Source: Oscillospiraceae bacterium
GTDB lineage: Bacteria; Bacillota_A; Clostridia; Oscillospirales; Oscillospiraceae
Direction: 5' to 3'
DNA: 7,762 nucleotides
Assembly (NCBI GenBank): GCA_021771675.1
Contig: JAETOP010000140.1
Coordinates: 1-7,762, forward strand
In this document: positions 1-7,140 of the stretch, piece after piece
Position numbering within the stretch: the stretch's first letter is position 1
Layout of the letters: each line of letters starts with the position of its first letter
The notes under the pieces: model-generated
The model's input: the letters and a program-made list of their open reading frames with translations, nothing else
Databases searched by the model: none
Told to the model about the DNA's origin: nothing
Position numbers and translations under genes: made by a program

Positions 1-28
1 AATACATTCCAGGCTGCGTGTGTGCGAG

Positions 29-49
29 TTGTGCGCCACAGGCGCACAA
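29..49. repeat. Perfect 9-bp hairpin with 3-nt loop
   Basis: TTGTGCGCC (29-37) and GGCGCACAA (41-49) are perfect reverse complements around an ACA loop. No T-tract follows on either strand, so it does not look like an intrinsic terminator. It is the first of three hairpins packed into the 196 bases beyond the end of the leftward LRR-like gene. No gene is supported in that interval. Confidence 0.75.
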
Positions 50-77
50 GGAGTGCGCTAAGCAGACTGCAATCCTT

Positions 78-110
78 CCGTCGGAAAGCCCCAGAGGGGA
101 TTTTCGACGG
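78..110. repeat. 15-bp near-perfect hairpin
   Basis: The arm at 78-92 pairs with 96-110 around an AGA loop. CCGTCG pairs with CGACGG and CCCC with GGGG; there is one G-T wobble (84/104) and one mismatch (88/100). No T-run follows on either strand. Like its neighbours, it looks like an intergenic palindromic repeat rather than a standard terminator. Confidence 0.75.
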
Positions 111-115
111 CCTGA

Positions 116-150
116 GGAGCCAGTGCCGGAAGGGCACTGGCTCCAAAAAA
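116..150. repeat. 12-bp perfect hairpin next to an A6 tract
   Basis: GGAGCCAGTGCC (116-127) pairs perfectly with GGCACTGGCTCC (133-144) around a GGAAG loop. AAAAAA follows at 145-150 on the + strand. Read leftward, downstream of the LRR-like gene, the T6 lies before the stem instead of after it. Neither orientation therefore has the stem-then-U order of an intrinsic terminator, although the stem is strong enough to act as a transcript 3' end or processing barrier for the leftward mRNA. That role is inference. Confidence 0.7.
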
Positions 151-196
151 GTATAAGGAAGGGGTTATTTAACAGCCTCTTTTTTGTTATGCGGGG

Positions 197-1819
197 TTAT
201 TCCATATACCGTTTGTTCAGGCCGTCCAACCAGCCGTTGGTGCCCTCGTTCAGCATGTCCCGCATGTCGTAGTAATTTTCCAGGTTGCGCCAGCCAAGGC
301 CGTCGGGGCAGCGCTGGGTAGAGCTGATAAAGGTGGTGGGCGGGTTGACGGTTACCACATTGGTTTCGGTCAGCGCTTCGGTCAGCTCCAATTTCTCGGT
401 GTAGTTCCGGGAGCAGGCCCAGAGATTTTTCAGCCAGGTCATCTGCTTGATGGGCTCAATGCTCACCGTCCACTGATGGTCGTTGATGTTCAGGTCTTCC
501 AGAGCGGTGCAGCCCAGCAGGGGCGTGTAGTCATGAACAACATCGTGATCCAGCTCCAGGAAGATCAGCTCCTTGCAGGTTTCCAGAGGGGTGATGTCTT
601 CCACGCAGGTCCATGCAAGGATCAGATACTTCAGATGGGGCATGTATCTGACAAATTCCACGGATTTGATGGGATGGTGCCCCATGTCAACGCAAATCAT
701 CTCCTCGCAGTAGCGCAGTTTGACAGCCTCCTCATCATGCAGGCAGGCAATCTGGGCCTGAGGGAAGAATACGGTATCGTCGGTACGGGCGGAGCAGGTA
801 TCCGTGAAGATGATCGTCCAGACCACCTTGTAGCTGCTGCGCATTTCCTCCCGGTAAGCGGCCATATCGTCGTCGGTGATGCCGCTGCTGTCCACAATGA
901 GCTTTTCCAGGCTGGGGAATTTGGAGGCGATCTCCCTGGCCCGGTCGATACTGCCGATGCTCTGGCTGGAAATGTCCAGCTCGGTGGTGTCATCCGGGTA
1001 GGTGTTACCGAAGATCGTCACGTCCCAGTGAATCTGCACATCGGGATACTCCTGCCGCAGCAGGATCAGCTCCTCTCCCGTAGCCTGGGGGTCGTGGATG
1101 GTGAGCTCCTTCAGCTCCTCCATGGCAGCAAGGCCAACGGAGAGCTCCTGATATTCCCCGCCGGTGATTTCCAGACTGCGGGTATTGGGGGAAATTTCGG
1201 TTCCGGCGATGGAGGTCAGATACCGAACCTGCCATTGGGGATAGTCCCGTTCCAGCTCCCGCAGGGACACAAAGTCCCGGCATCCGGTGCCGTCCACCAG
1301 CTTCAGACGGGGCAGGTATTGCAGCAGCTGAATGTCCTGCTGGGTCAGGGTCTCCGGGGTGACGGTTTCGGTATCCGGGGGATATGCCCCGCCGCCGATG
1401 GGAACGGTGTAGTTCACCTGCAAATCCGGATAGGCCAGATACAGCGCCATCAGGGGGCCGTAGTCGGTGCAGTTTTCGGCGTTCACGGTTTGTAAGCTGG
1501 AGAAGTAGGCAATCACATCCACATCCGTTTCCGCCAGATGGGTGAGGGTCAGGCTTGTGATCTCGCTGTCATAGTAGGTTCCCTGGAAGGGAACGCTCCA
1601 GAGAATCCGGGTGCCCGGCATTTTCCAGGCCAGGGTATCATATTCCTCCGGGGTGATGGCCTGAGTCCTCAAATCCAGAACCTCCTGCTCTTTGGGAAAC
1701 AGCTGCCAGTCCAGCACCACAAAATTTTTCAAAACGAAATAACTGACCACCAGAATCACCGCCAGGGCAATTGCAAGGATGGCGATGGCAATGGTTCCTG
1801 CCAGACCTTTTTTTCTCAT
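197..1819 (-). CDS. Membrane-anchored leucine-rich-repeat-like protein
   Basis: 540 residues. The ATG at 1819 is chosen because AAAGGAG lies just upstream and the product then opens with a classic signal anchor: MRKKG followed by a hydrophobic helix (about residues 6-30). There is no lipobox cysteine, so the rest is predicted to be extracytoplasmic. Residues 68-392 form about five degenerate repeats beginning near 68, 130, 193, 258 and 328. Each starts with a YPD/YPQ-like turn and a short beta strand (e.g. VQIHWDVTI), then an [acidic/T]xLxI strand, a helix, a second LxxL strand and a helix ending in LRxx. Residues 393-490 look like more ordinary leucine-rich repeats (LKYLILAWT, LIFLELDHD, LEDLNIND). 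The C-terminus (about 495-540) is Trp/Tyr-rich and repeat-free. No catalytic motif is visible; a surface binding or scaffolding role is inferred. The gene follows noc by 118 bases but has its own promoter. A longer reading frame reaches back to 1969 but lacks a good ribosome site. The exact function is unknown. Confidence 0.88.
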   Translation of the reverse strand: MRKKGLAGTIAIAILAIALAVILVVSYFVLKNFVVLDWQLFPKEQEVLDLRTQAITPEEYDTLAWKMPGTRILWSVPFQGTYYDSEITSLTLTHLAETDVDVIAYFSSLQTVNAENCTDYGPLMALYLAYPDLQVNYTVPIGGGAYPPDTETVTPETLTQQDIQLLQYLPRLKLVDGTGCRDFVSLRELERDYPQWQVRYLTSIAGTEISPNTRSLEITGGEYQELSVGLAAMEELKELTIHDPQATGEELILLRQEYPDVQIHWDVTIFGNTYPDDTTELDISSQSIGSIDRAREIASKFPSLEKLIVDSSGITDDDMAAYREEMRSSYKVVWTIIFTDTCSARTDDTVFFPQAQIACLHDEEAVKLRYCEEMICVDMGHHPIKSVEFVRYMPHLKYLILAWTCVEDITPLETCKELIFLELDHDVVHDYTPLLGCTALEDLNINDHQWTVSIEPIKQMTWLKNLWACSRNYTEKLELTEALTETNVVTVNPPTTFISSTQRCPDGLGWRNLENYYDMRDMLNEGTNGWLDGLNKRYME

Positions 1820-1886
1820 GTTTTTTCTCCTTTGTGTTTTGGTGGAGCATCCCCGGGGCCCTGGGTCAGCTTCTCCGCTGAGGGCT

Positions 1887-1915
1887 ATTATGCACTTCTT
1901 TCCTGAATAAGTCAA
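1887..1915 (-). promoter_or_regulatory. SigA-type promoter of the LRR-like gene
   Basis: Read on the minus strand, TTGACT (1915-1910) is separated by exactly 17 bases from CATAAT (1892-1887). These match five of six consensus positions in each hexamer. The predicted start near 1880 leaves a leader of about 60 bases before the ATG at 1819. That leader contains a small TCAGC/GCTGA hairpin (1866-1881). The promoter sits in the gap after noc, so the LRR-like gene can be expressed independently. Confidence 0.7.
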
Positions 1916-1937
1916 GGGAGCTGTGAAAAAAACCGGG

Positions 1938-2723
1938 CTATTCCTTTGGAATTGTAATGGTGACCACAATTTGGCTCTCCGTTTCCCGGCGCTCGGATAC
2001 GGCGCTGATCCCCTGGGACTGCATCTGGGAGAGGGACTTGCTCAGACTGTTCAGGAAGGAGCCCACATCCGCCCGGGCGGAGCGCTGGGGTTTTTGACGC
2101 AGCAGGGAGAGGATGTATTTTTCCGTCTGGGCCACGCTCATTCCCTGACGGCTGATCTGGGCAATGGCGGCGAGCTTCTCCTGCTCCTGGGTCAGCTTCA
2201 GCAGGGCGCGTCCGTGGCGCTCGGTGAGCTTCTCCTTTCGCAGGGCGTCCAGCACCGCCTCGGAGTGCCGCAGCAGCCGCAGCTTGTTGGCCACTGCGCT
2301 CTGGCTTTTGCCCAGCAGCCGGGCGGTCTGATCCTGGCTCAGGTTTCCCAGCTCCATCAGCCGGCTGATGCCCCGGGCTTCCTCAATGAAGTCCAGGTCC
2401 TGGCGCTGCAAATTCTCCACCAGTGCGGCCAGCCCCGATTCCCGGTCGTCCATCTGCATCACAATGCAGGGAACCTCGGTCAGTCCGGCCAGGGCCGCCG
2501 CCCGGAGCCGCCGCTCTCCGGCCACCAGCTCATAGCCCGTACCCACCCGGCGGACGGAGAGGGGCTGTAGGATTCCATGCTGGCGGATGGAATCCGCCAG
2601 CTCCTCCAGAGCTTCCTGATTAAAGACCTGCCTGGGCTGGGTGGGATTGGCCCGGATGATTTTGGGAGGCAGAAAAACCACCCGCCCGGACTCAATATAG
2701 GTTTTCAGCTTCTGACACTGCAT
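1938..2723 (-). CDS. noc: Nucleoid occlusion protein Noc (ParB/Spo0J family)
   Basis: 261 residues. The ATG at 2723 is preceded by TAAGGAGG at ideal spacing, which outweighs a longer reading frame starting at 2795 that has no ribosome site. The ParB/Srx-type N-terminal domain is intact: NPTQPR (26-31), the CTP-contacting GERRLRA motif (69-75) and ENLQRQDL (103-110). It is followed by a helix-turn-helix around 127-152 and a C-terminal dimerisation region. Against the published ParB/Noc specificity positions (Caulobacter ParB 173, 179, 184, 201; R-T-A-G in ParB, Q-K-K-R in Noc), this protein has Q141, K147, R152 and R169. That is a Noc pattern with a conservative K-to-R change. The TERH sequence at 167-170 is also Noc-like. 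By family knowledge, Noc is a CTP-dependent DNA clamp that binds NBS sites and keeps the division septum off the chromosome. The short N-terminal leader (about 14 residues) has no obvious amphipathic membrane helix like that of Bacillus Noc. The gene lies divergent to the MoxR operon, not beside the rsmG/parAB genes. Confidence 0.88.
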   Translation of the reverse strand: MQCQKLKTYIESGRVVFLPPKIIRANPTQPRQVFNQEALEELADSIRQHGILQPLSVRRVGTGYELVAGERRLRAAALAGLTEVPCIVMQMDDRESGLAALVENLQRQDLDFIEEARGISRLMELGNLSQDQTARLLGKSQSAVANKLRLLRHSEAVLDALRKEKLTERHGRALLKLTQEQEKLAAIAQISRQGMSVAQTEKYILSLLRQKPQRSARADVGSFLNSLSKSLSQMQSQGISAVSERRETESQIVVTITIPKE

Positions 2724-2888
2724 ACGCCTGGCCTCCTTAGATTCTGGTTCGTGACATTTCAACTGCCAGTATAATTCCAGTCCGGCGGAAAACACATCGA
2801 AATCGGTGCTTGAGGGGAAGAAACTGAACGACAGGAAATACCTTTATCAATTCTTAACCTTTCGGACGGCCTTGTTCACAGCCTCGAC

Positions 2889-2917
2889 TTGTTTTTTTAG
2901 CTGAGAGCGGGTATAAT
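2889..2917 (+). promoter_or_regulatory. SigA-type promoter of the moxR operon
   Basis: TTGTTT (2889-2894), a 17-base spacer and a perfect TATAAT (2912-2917). The predicted start near 2924 falls downstream of the possible ATG at 2918. This is a strong argument for starting moxR at 2951. The leader would be about 27 bases and contain only the ribosome site GGAAGGAG (2936-2943). Confidence 0.78.
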
Positions 2918-2950
2918 GTGTCCCATGAATCAATTGGAAGGAGTAATTCC

Positions 2951-3904
2951 ATGCAGACCAGGGAAAATGAAGTGACAATGGTGGTGCAGCAGATTATGGA
3001 TCAGGTGCGCCGTGCGGTGGTGGGAAAGGATGCCACGCTGCTGTGGGTGCTGGCCGCCATTTTGGCCCGGGGGCATATTCTATTGGAGGACATCCCCGGG
3101 GTGGGCAAAACCACCATGGCACTGGCCTTCTCCAAAACGCTGGATTTGAAATACAGCCGGGTTCAGTTCACCCCGGATGTGCTGCCCTCGGACATCACAG
3201 GCTACAGCGTCCCGGAGCCCCAGACCGGGGAGCTTCGCTATCAGCCCGGGGCGGTGATTTCCAATCTGTTTCTGGCGGACGAGCTGAACCGGGCCACCTC
3301 CCGAACCCAGTCCGCTCTGCTGGAGGCTATGGAGGAGGGACAAGTCACCGTGGACGGAGTCCGTCATGTGCTGCCCCAGCCCTTTATCGTCATCGCCACC
3401 CAGAACCCGGTGGGGGCGGCGGGAACCCAGCTCCTGCCGGACAGTCAGATGGATCGGTTCCTCATCCGGCTGAGCCTGGGCTACCCGGAGCCCAAGGATG
3501 AGGTGACCATGGTGCTGAACCGGCAGGAGGGGAATCCTCTGCAATCATTGCGGACGGTGCTGTCCCGGGATCAGCTCTGCGCCCTGCAGGATACGGTGGA
3601 GAAGACCTTTATCAGCGACACTGTAGTTGCCTATATCGTCCGATTGGTGGGAGCCACCCGGGAGGATCAGGAGCTGCTGCGGGGGGCCAGCCCCCGGGCC
3701 ACATTGGCGGTTGCCTCCATGGCCAAGGCCGTTGCCCAGCTCCGGGGCCGGGACTACGTGGTGCCCGCCGACGTGCGGGAGGTTTTTATCCAGTGTGTAG
3801 CCCATCGGCTGATCCTCACCCCCCGGGCCCAGACCCAGGGGGTCGCCGGAGAGCAGGTGCTCCAAAGAATTTTGGAGACGGTTCCCGCCCCCCGTCTGCG
3901 ATGA
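2951..3904 (+). CDS. MoxR-family AAA+ ATPase
   Basis: 317 residues, normal length for a single-domain MoxR protein. The ATG at 2951 has GGAAGGAG seven bases upstream. An in-frame ATG at 2918 would lie upstream of the predicted transcription start. Visible motifs: Walker A in EDIPGVGKTT (46-55), Walker B LFLADELNRA (106-115, with D110/E111), sensor 1 ATQNP (149-153, N152), the DSQMDRF box with putative arginine finger (164-170) and sensor 2 SPRA (247-250, R249). MoxR ATPases are thought to be chaperone-like machines that mature or assemble partner complexes, typically with vWA or DUF58 proteins encoded next door, as here. The gene is first in a four-gene operon and ends one base before the DUF58 start. 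It appears intact, and no key residue is missing. The exact substrate is unknown; the downstream DUF58 protein is the expected partner. Confidence 0.94.
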   Translation: MQTRENEVTMVVQQIMDQVRRAVVGKDATLLWVLAAILARGHILLEDIPGVGKTTMALAFSKTLDLKYSRVQFTPDVLPSDITGYSVPEPQTGELRYQPGAVISNLFLADELNRATSRTQSALLEAMEEGQVTVDGVRHVLPQPFIVIATQNPVGAAGTQLLPDSQMDRFLIRLSLGYPEPKDEVTMVLNRQEGNPLQSLRTVLSRDQLCALQDTVEKTFISDTVVAYIVRLVGATREDQELLRGASPRATLAVASMAKAVAQLRGRDYVVPADVREVFIQCVAHRLILTPRAQTQGVAGEQVLQRILETVPAPRLR

Positions 3905-3905
3905 T

Positions 3906-4832
3906 ATGATTGTAAGAAGAATGCAGTATTTGATGCTGCTGCTGGGGGCGCTGGTGTATTATGTGTCCAGCGGCGAGTGGATTTCCTGGATCCTGCTGCT
4001 GACGGTTCTGGGACTGCCCTGGCTCTCACTGCTGCTGAGCCTGCCCGCCATTTTCTCCTTCCAGCTGTCGCCGGCGGGGGTGGAGGTGCTGGAACAGGGG
4101 GAGGAGGCGGAAATCTGGCTGCTGGGCAGCAGCGGCAGCCCCATGCCCCCCTTCAAGGGTCATATTCGCCTCACCAGCTGCTTTACCGGAAAACAGTGGC
4201 GCTATGAGCCGGAGCAGGGCTTCTCCACGGAGCACTGCGGCGGCTACCGGGCCAGGGTGGAAAAGGCCAAGGTCTGCGACTATCTGGGGCTCTTTGCCTT
4301 CCGGGCCAGAAACACCAGAGAGCAGACCATCCTGGTGCGGCCAAAGCCCCAGCCGGTCAGCGATCTGGTGGACCCCCAGCGGATGGAACTGAACCGATGG
4401 GTGCCCAAGGCCGGGGGCGGCTATTCCGAAAACCACGAGCACCGGCTCTACCGTCCGGGGGACAGTCTGAACCAGCTCCACTGGAAGCTCTCCGCCAAGG
4501 TGGGGGAGCTGATCCTCCGGGAGCCCATGGAACCGGTGCGGGGAGCGGTGCTCCTGACGGTGAGCCTCCGGGGAGACCGGAGCGCGCTGGATCGGAAATT
4601 TGGGCGGCTATTGTATGTAGGCCGGTACTTATTGGAACGGGAGCTGGATTTTGAAGTCTGGGCCCTCACCGGAAACGGGATGGAACGGCTCACCGTGGAT
4701 TCGGAGGATACCCTGCAAAAGGCCATCGACCATCTGCTCTGCTCCCCCCTGGCCCAGGAGGGGGACGCCTGGGGCGAGGAGCAAAGAGCCTGCTGGCAGT
4801 ACCATATCGGAGGGAATGCGGATGAAACGTAA
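3906..4832 (+). CDS. DUF58 domain membrane protein
   Basis: 308 residues. The ATG at 3906 begins one base after the moxR stop, implying translational coupling, because no strong ribosome site is visible. An alternative ATG at 3924 would lose six residues. Two hydrophobic segments (about 8-21 and 26-50) give an N-terminal membrane hairpin typical of the family. After a beta-rich region comes the DUF58 signature, YRPGDSLNQLHWKLSAK (182-198), ending in LILREPMEP (202-210). A vWA-like beta strand follows (about 213-220), but the usual metal-binding DxSxS start reads TVSLRG here, so the first aspartate is absent. DUF58 proteins accompany MoxR ATPases in most bacterial phyla and are thought to be their membrane-bound partner. 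The 3' end overlaps the transglutaminase-like gene by 11 bases. Confidence 0.92.
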   Translation: MIVRRMQYLMLLLGALVYYVSSGEWISWILLLTVLGLPWLSLLLSLPAIFSFQLSPAGVEVLEQGEEAEIWLLGSSGSPMPPFKGHIRLTSCFTGKQWRYEPEQGFSTEHCGGYRARVEKAKVCDYLGLFAFRARNTREQTILVRPKPQPVSDLVDPQRMELNRWVPKAGGGYSENHEHRLYRPGDSLNQLHWKLSAKVGELILREPMEPVRGAVLLTVSLRGDRSALDRKFGRLLYVGRYLLERELDFEVWALTGNGMERLTVDSEDTLQKAIDHLLCSPLAQEGDAWGEEQRACWQYHIGGNADET

Positions 4833-6837
4833 AGCGCCTGTCTTCCTGGAATCTGCGGCGCTGTCCATTCTGGGTGCCTGGGGCGCAGTGGGGTGCCTGA
4901 CCTCCGCCTTTTCCCTGACGGTGGCGAAACCCCAGGGGATGATGCTGCTGTGGATTTGCTGGGCCCTGCTCTGCGCCTGCTTGCTGGGGCACCGGTGGGG
5001 GGCGGCGGCGCTGCTGGCCCTGGGGGCGGTGGGAGCTGGCTTCCTCTGGCGCGATGGGCAGTTCGGCCGGCAGCTGCTCAGTCTGCTGGGGGTGCTGGCC
5101 AGGGCCTATGACGCAGGCTATGGCTGGGGCATCCCCCCGGCATTACAGGTGGAGCGGCTGACCACTGACCTGCCGGTGACGGTACTGGGGATGATCCTGA
5201 TTTTTGGGATAAGCTTTGCCGTTTGCCGGAGAAAGGGGACTGCTCTGGCGGTATTGCTGCTCCTGGCGCCCCTGGCCTGCTGTCTGGTGGTGACGGACAC
5301 GGTGCCGGGGGAGGCGTTTTTGTTTCTGCTGCTGCTCAGCCTGTGCCTGCTGCTGCTCACCGACGGTGTCCGCCGGGAAAACGGCCCTCAGGCAGGACGG
5401 CTGGCGGCCATAGCCCTGGTGCCTCTGCTGCTGGGGCTGGGGCTGATGTTTCATTTTTATCCCAGGCAGACTTATGTGAATACCAGCCAGGCCCTCCGGG
5501 AAAAACTGCTGACCACGGTGGCAGAGCTACCCCGGCGATTGGGTGAGCAGGGCTTTGAATGGCTCACCGGCCTGGGGAAGAAGCAACGGGTGGAGCTTTC
5601 AAACCTTCCGGATCAGCAGCTGCTGGGAATCCCGGTGGCCACGCTGACGGCGGACAGGGACGTGTCGGTATATCTGCGGCAGCAGGACTACGATGTGTAT
5701 ACCGGTGCGGCCTGGGAGTCTACCCCGGATCGGCAGGACACCCTGGCAGGCACCGGGGAGGAGCTGGGGACGGTGACGGTGAGGCCCCTGAACGCCCAGA
5801 GCGCACTGCTCCTGCCCGCTTTCCCTGACGGCCAGACCCTTTTGTCCGATGGGGCCGCGGGCAGCGGCCAGAATCAGTGGGAGTATTCCGTGATGCTCCG
5901 GTCCGGTTCCATGGGAGCCTTCCCCGGCCAGCAGTGGCTGGAGCTCCCGGAGCAGACCAGCCCCCGGGCCAAGGAGCTGCTGCAAAGTCTTCCCGGAGAA
6001 AAGGAAACCGTGGAACAGACGGTGCAGCTGGTGGCGGATTACGTCCGAAACGCCGCTGCCTATGACCGGGGCGGAACCTCCATGGCCCCGGGGGAGACGG
6101 ATTTCGCTCTGTGGTTCCTGGAGCAGGGGGAGCGGGGCTACTGCGTCCACTTTGCCACGGCGGCGGCGGTGCTGCTGCGAAGCGCCGGGATTCCCGCCCG
6201 GTATGTCACCGGCTACCGGGTTGAGGCTATTGCCGGACAGACGGTGCAGGTGACCACCGATCATGCCCATGCCTGGGTGGAATATTATAATTACCATACC
6301 TGGACTTGGAATATTCTGGAGGCTACCCCCGCCGATGAATCCCTCCCTCCAACCCAGACGGTTCCCGAGACCACCCTGTCCACCCAGCCGGAGCCTCAGA
6401 CCCAGCCCACTACCGCTCCAACAGCTGGAGCGACCCAGCCCAGCGACCTTCCCCAGCCTGTCACAGTCCCGGAGGAAAAGTGGACGCTGCCGGTGTGGAT
6501 TCCGGTCACAGTGCTGGTTCTGACCCTTTTCTGGGCATTGACAGAGGCACAGCGGCTGCTTCGGATTCGGCTGCGGCGGAAAAAACAGACGGAAGGCAGC
6601 GCCAATCAGCGCTCCGCCGCCTGCTTCCAGGAGCTGGAGCTGCTGCTCGGGCTGCTGAAACGCTCCATGCCGGAGGAGGTGGAGCAGCTGGCAGAAAAGG
6701 CTCTGTTCAGCCAGCACACTTTGACCCGGGAGGAGCTGGGCCTGTTCATTACCTGTCAGATGGCCTGTCGCCGTGCGCTGCGGCAGCAGGTCTGGTGGAA
6801 AAAGCTTCTGTACCGCTATTGGTTTGCCGTTCTATGA
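4822..6837 (+). CDS. Multi-spanning transglutaminase-like protein (TgpA type)
   Basis: 671 residues. The ATG at 4822 has GGAGGG (4809-4814) seven bases upstream. An ATG two codons earlier (4816) is too close to that site. It overlaps the DUF58 gene by 11 bases. The N-terminus has about seven hydrophobic segments (roughly 11-33, 39-55, 58-75, 117-136, 139-158, 164-180, 194-212). They are followed by a large extracytoplasmic region with a transglutaminase-like core: GYCVHFATAAAVLLRSAGIP with C441, then DHAHAWVEYY with H483. WNILEATP places E500 where the third catalytic residue, usually aspartate, is expected. A Pro/Thr/Gln-rich linker (about 504-552) leads to a final membrane helix (about 556-578) and a basic cytoplasmic tail (579-671) rich in Leu/Glu. 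The layout matches TgpA-like proteins, with DUF3488-like membrane part, core, and C-terminal helix with DUF4129-like tail. Such domains act as cysteine proteases or amidases as well as transglutaminases; the substrate is unknown but probably at the envelope. Confidence 0.92.
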   Translation: MKRKAPVFLESAALSILGAWGAVGCLTSAFSLTVAKPQGMMLLWICWALLCACLLGHRWGAAALLALGAVGAGFLWRDGQFGRQLLSLLGVLARAYDAGYGWGIPPALQVERLTTDLPVTVLGMILIFGISFAVCRRKGTALAVLLLLAPLACCLVVTDTVPGEAFLFLLLLSLCLLLLTDGVRRENGPQAGRLAAIALVPLLLGLGLMFHFYPRQTYVNTSQALREKLLTTVAELPRRLGEQGFEWLTGLGKKQRVELSNLPDQQLLGIPVATLTADRDVSVYLRQQDYDVYTGAAWESTPDRQDTLAGTGEELGTVTVRPLNAQSALLLPAFPDGQTLLSDGAAGSGQNQWEYSVMLRSGSMGAFPGQQWLELPEQTSPRAKELLQSLPGEKETVEQTVQLVADYVRNAAAYDRGGTSMAPGETDFALWFLEQGERGYCVHFATAAAVLLRSAGIPARYVTGYRVEAIAGQTVQVTTDHAHAWVEYYNYHTWTWNILEATPADESLPPTQTVPETTLSTQPEPQTQPTTAPTAGATQPSDLPQPVTVPEEKWTLPVWIPVTVLVLTLFWALTEAQRLLRIRLRRKKQTEGSANQRSAACFQELELLLGLLKRSMPEEVEQLAEKALFSQHTLTREELGLFITCQMACRRALRQQVWWKKLLYRYWFAVL

Positions 6838-6858
6838 TACGAGAAAGGAATAGACCCG

Positions 6859-7140
6859 ATGGAAGAAAAATTTATTTTGGAATGGGAAAGATGCCGTGCT
6901 CTGGCGGCGGAAGCGGGGGTGCGGATGCGGCCGGTTCCGCCGGCGGAGGCCATGAAAACCGCCCACTGGTTCCTCTCCGGTAGCCGCACCAGCGACGGCT
7001 TCCGGGTCCTGGCACAGTGCCATCACCTGGAATGGAGCCTGGAGGCCCTGGCAGTGCAGGGGCGCTTCACCGGGCTTTTCTCCGACCAGGAGGCCAATGA
7101 GGCCCTGACCCGGCTGATGGAGGCGGGGTACTTTGACTGA
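6859..7140 (+). CDS. Small hypothetical protein, last gene of the moxR operon
   Basis: 93 residues that I do not recognise. The ATG at 6859 lies 21 bases after the transglutaminase-like stop, with AAAGGAA (6844-6850) upstream, so it is very likely cotranscribed with the MoxR-DUF58-transglutaminase genes. The product is soluble, with no signal peptide or membrane segment. Two acidic amphipathic helices are likely (about 1-20 and 74-90), around a centre containing SGSRTSDGFRVL (40-51) and CHH (54-56). The lone cysteines (12 and 54) do not make a zinc site. Codon and base use match the neighbours, which supports a real gene. It ends directly at the heptamer repeat array. A cytoplasmic accessory role for the cassette is a guess from position only. 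Confidence 0.75.
   Translation: MEEKFILEWERCRALAAEAGVRMRPVPPAEAMKTAHWFLSGSRTSDGFRVLAQCHHLEWSLEALAVQGRFTGLFSDQEANEALTRLMEAGYFD

Noticed and set aside
18..272. 84-codon rightward open frame
   Set aside because: It crosses three hairpins and the 3' end of the LRR-like gene, and has no ribosome site or domain.
476..1495. 339-codon rightward open frame
   Set aside because: It lies wholly antisense to the LRR-like gene, and its Gly/Gln/Val/His-rich composition is typical of a GC-rich shadow frame. It has no ribosome site or domain.
1923..2570. 215-codon rightward open frame
   Set aside because: It is antisense to noc, which has intact ParB-family motifs and an ideal ribosome site.
2724..2795. 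N-terminal extension of Noc (start at 2795) that would add a hydrophobic helix resembling a membrane anchor
   Set aside because: There is no ribosome site before 2795, whereas TAAGGAGG lies perfectly before 2723. A weak TATACT element also lies within the extension.
5599..6717. 372-codon leftward open frame
   Set aside because: It is antisense to the transglutaminase-like gene, whose motifs are clear. The composition is low-complexity Gly/Gln/Leu/His, as expected of a shadow.
2723..7140. Noc binding site (ATTTCCCGGGAAAT) or parS site inside the window
   Set aside because: Several CCCGGG cores occur (for example near 3567), but none has the flanking ATTT/AAAT. The cores are expected by chance in such GC-rich coding DNA.
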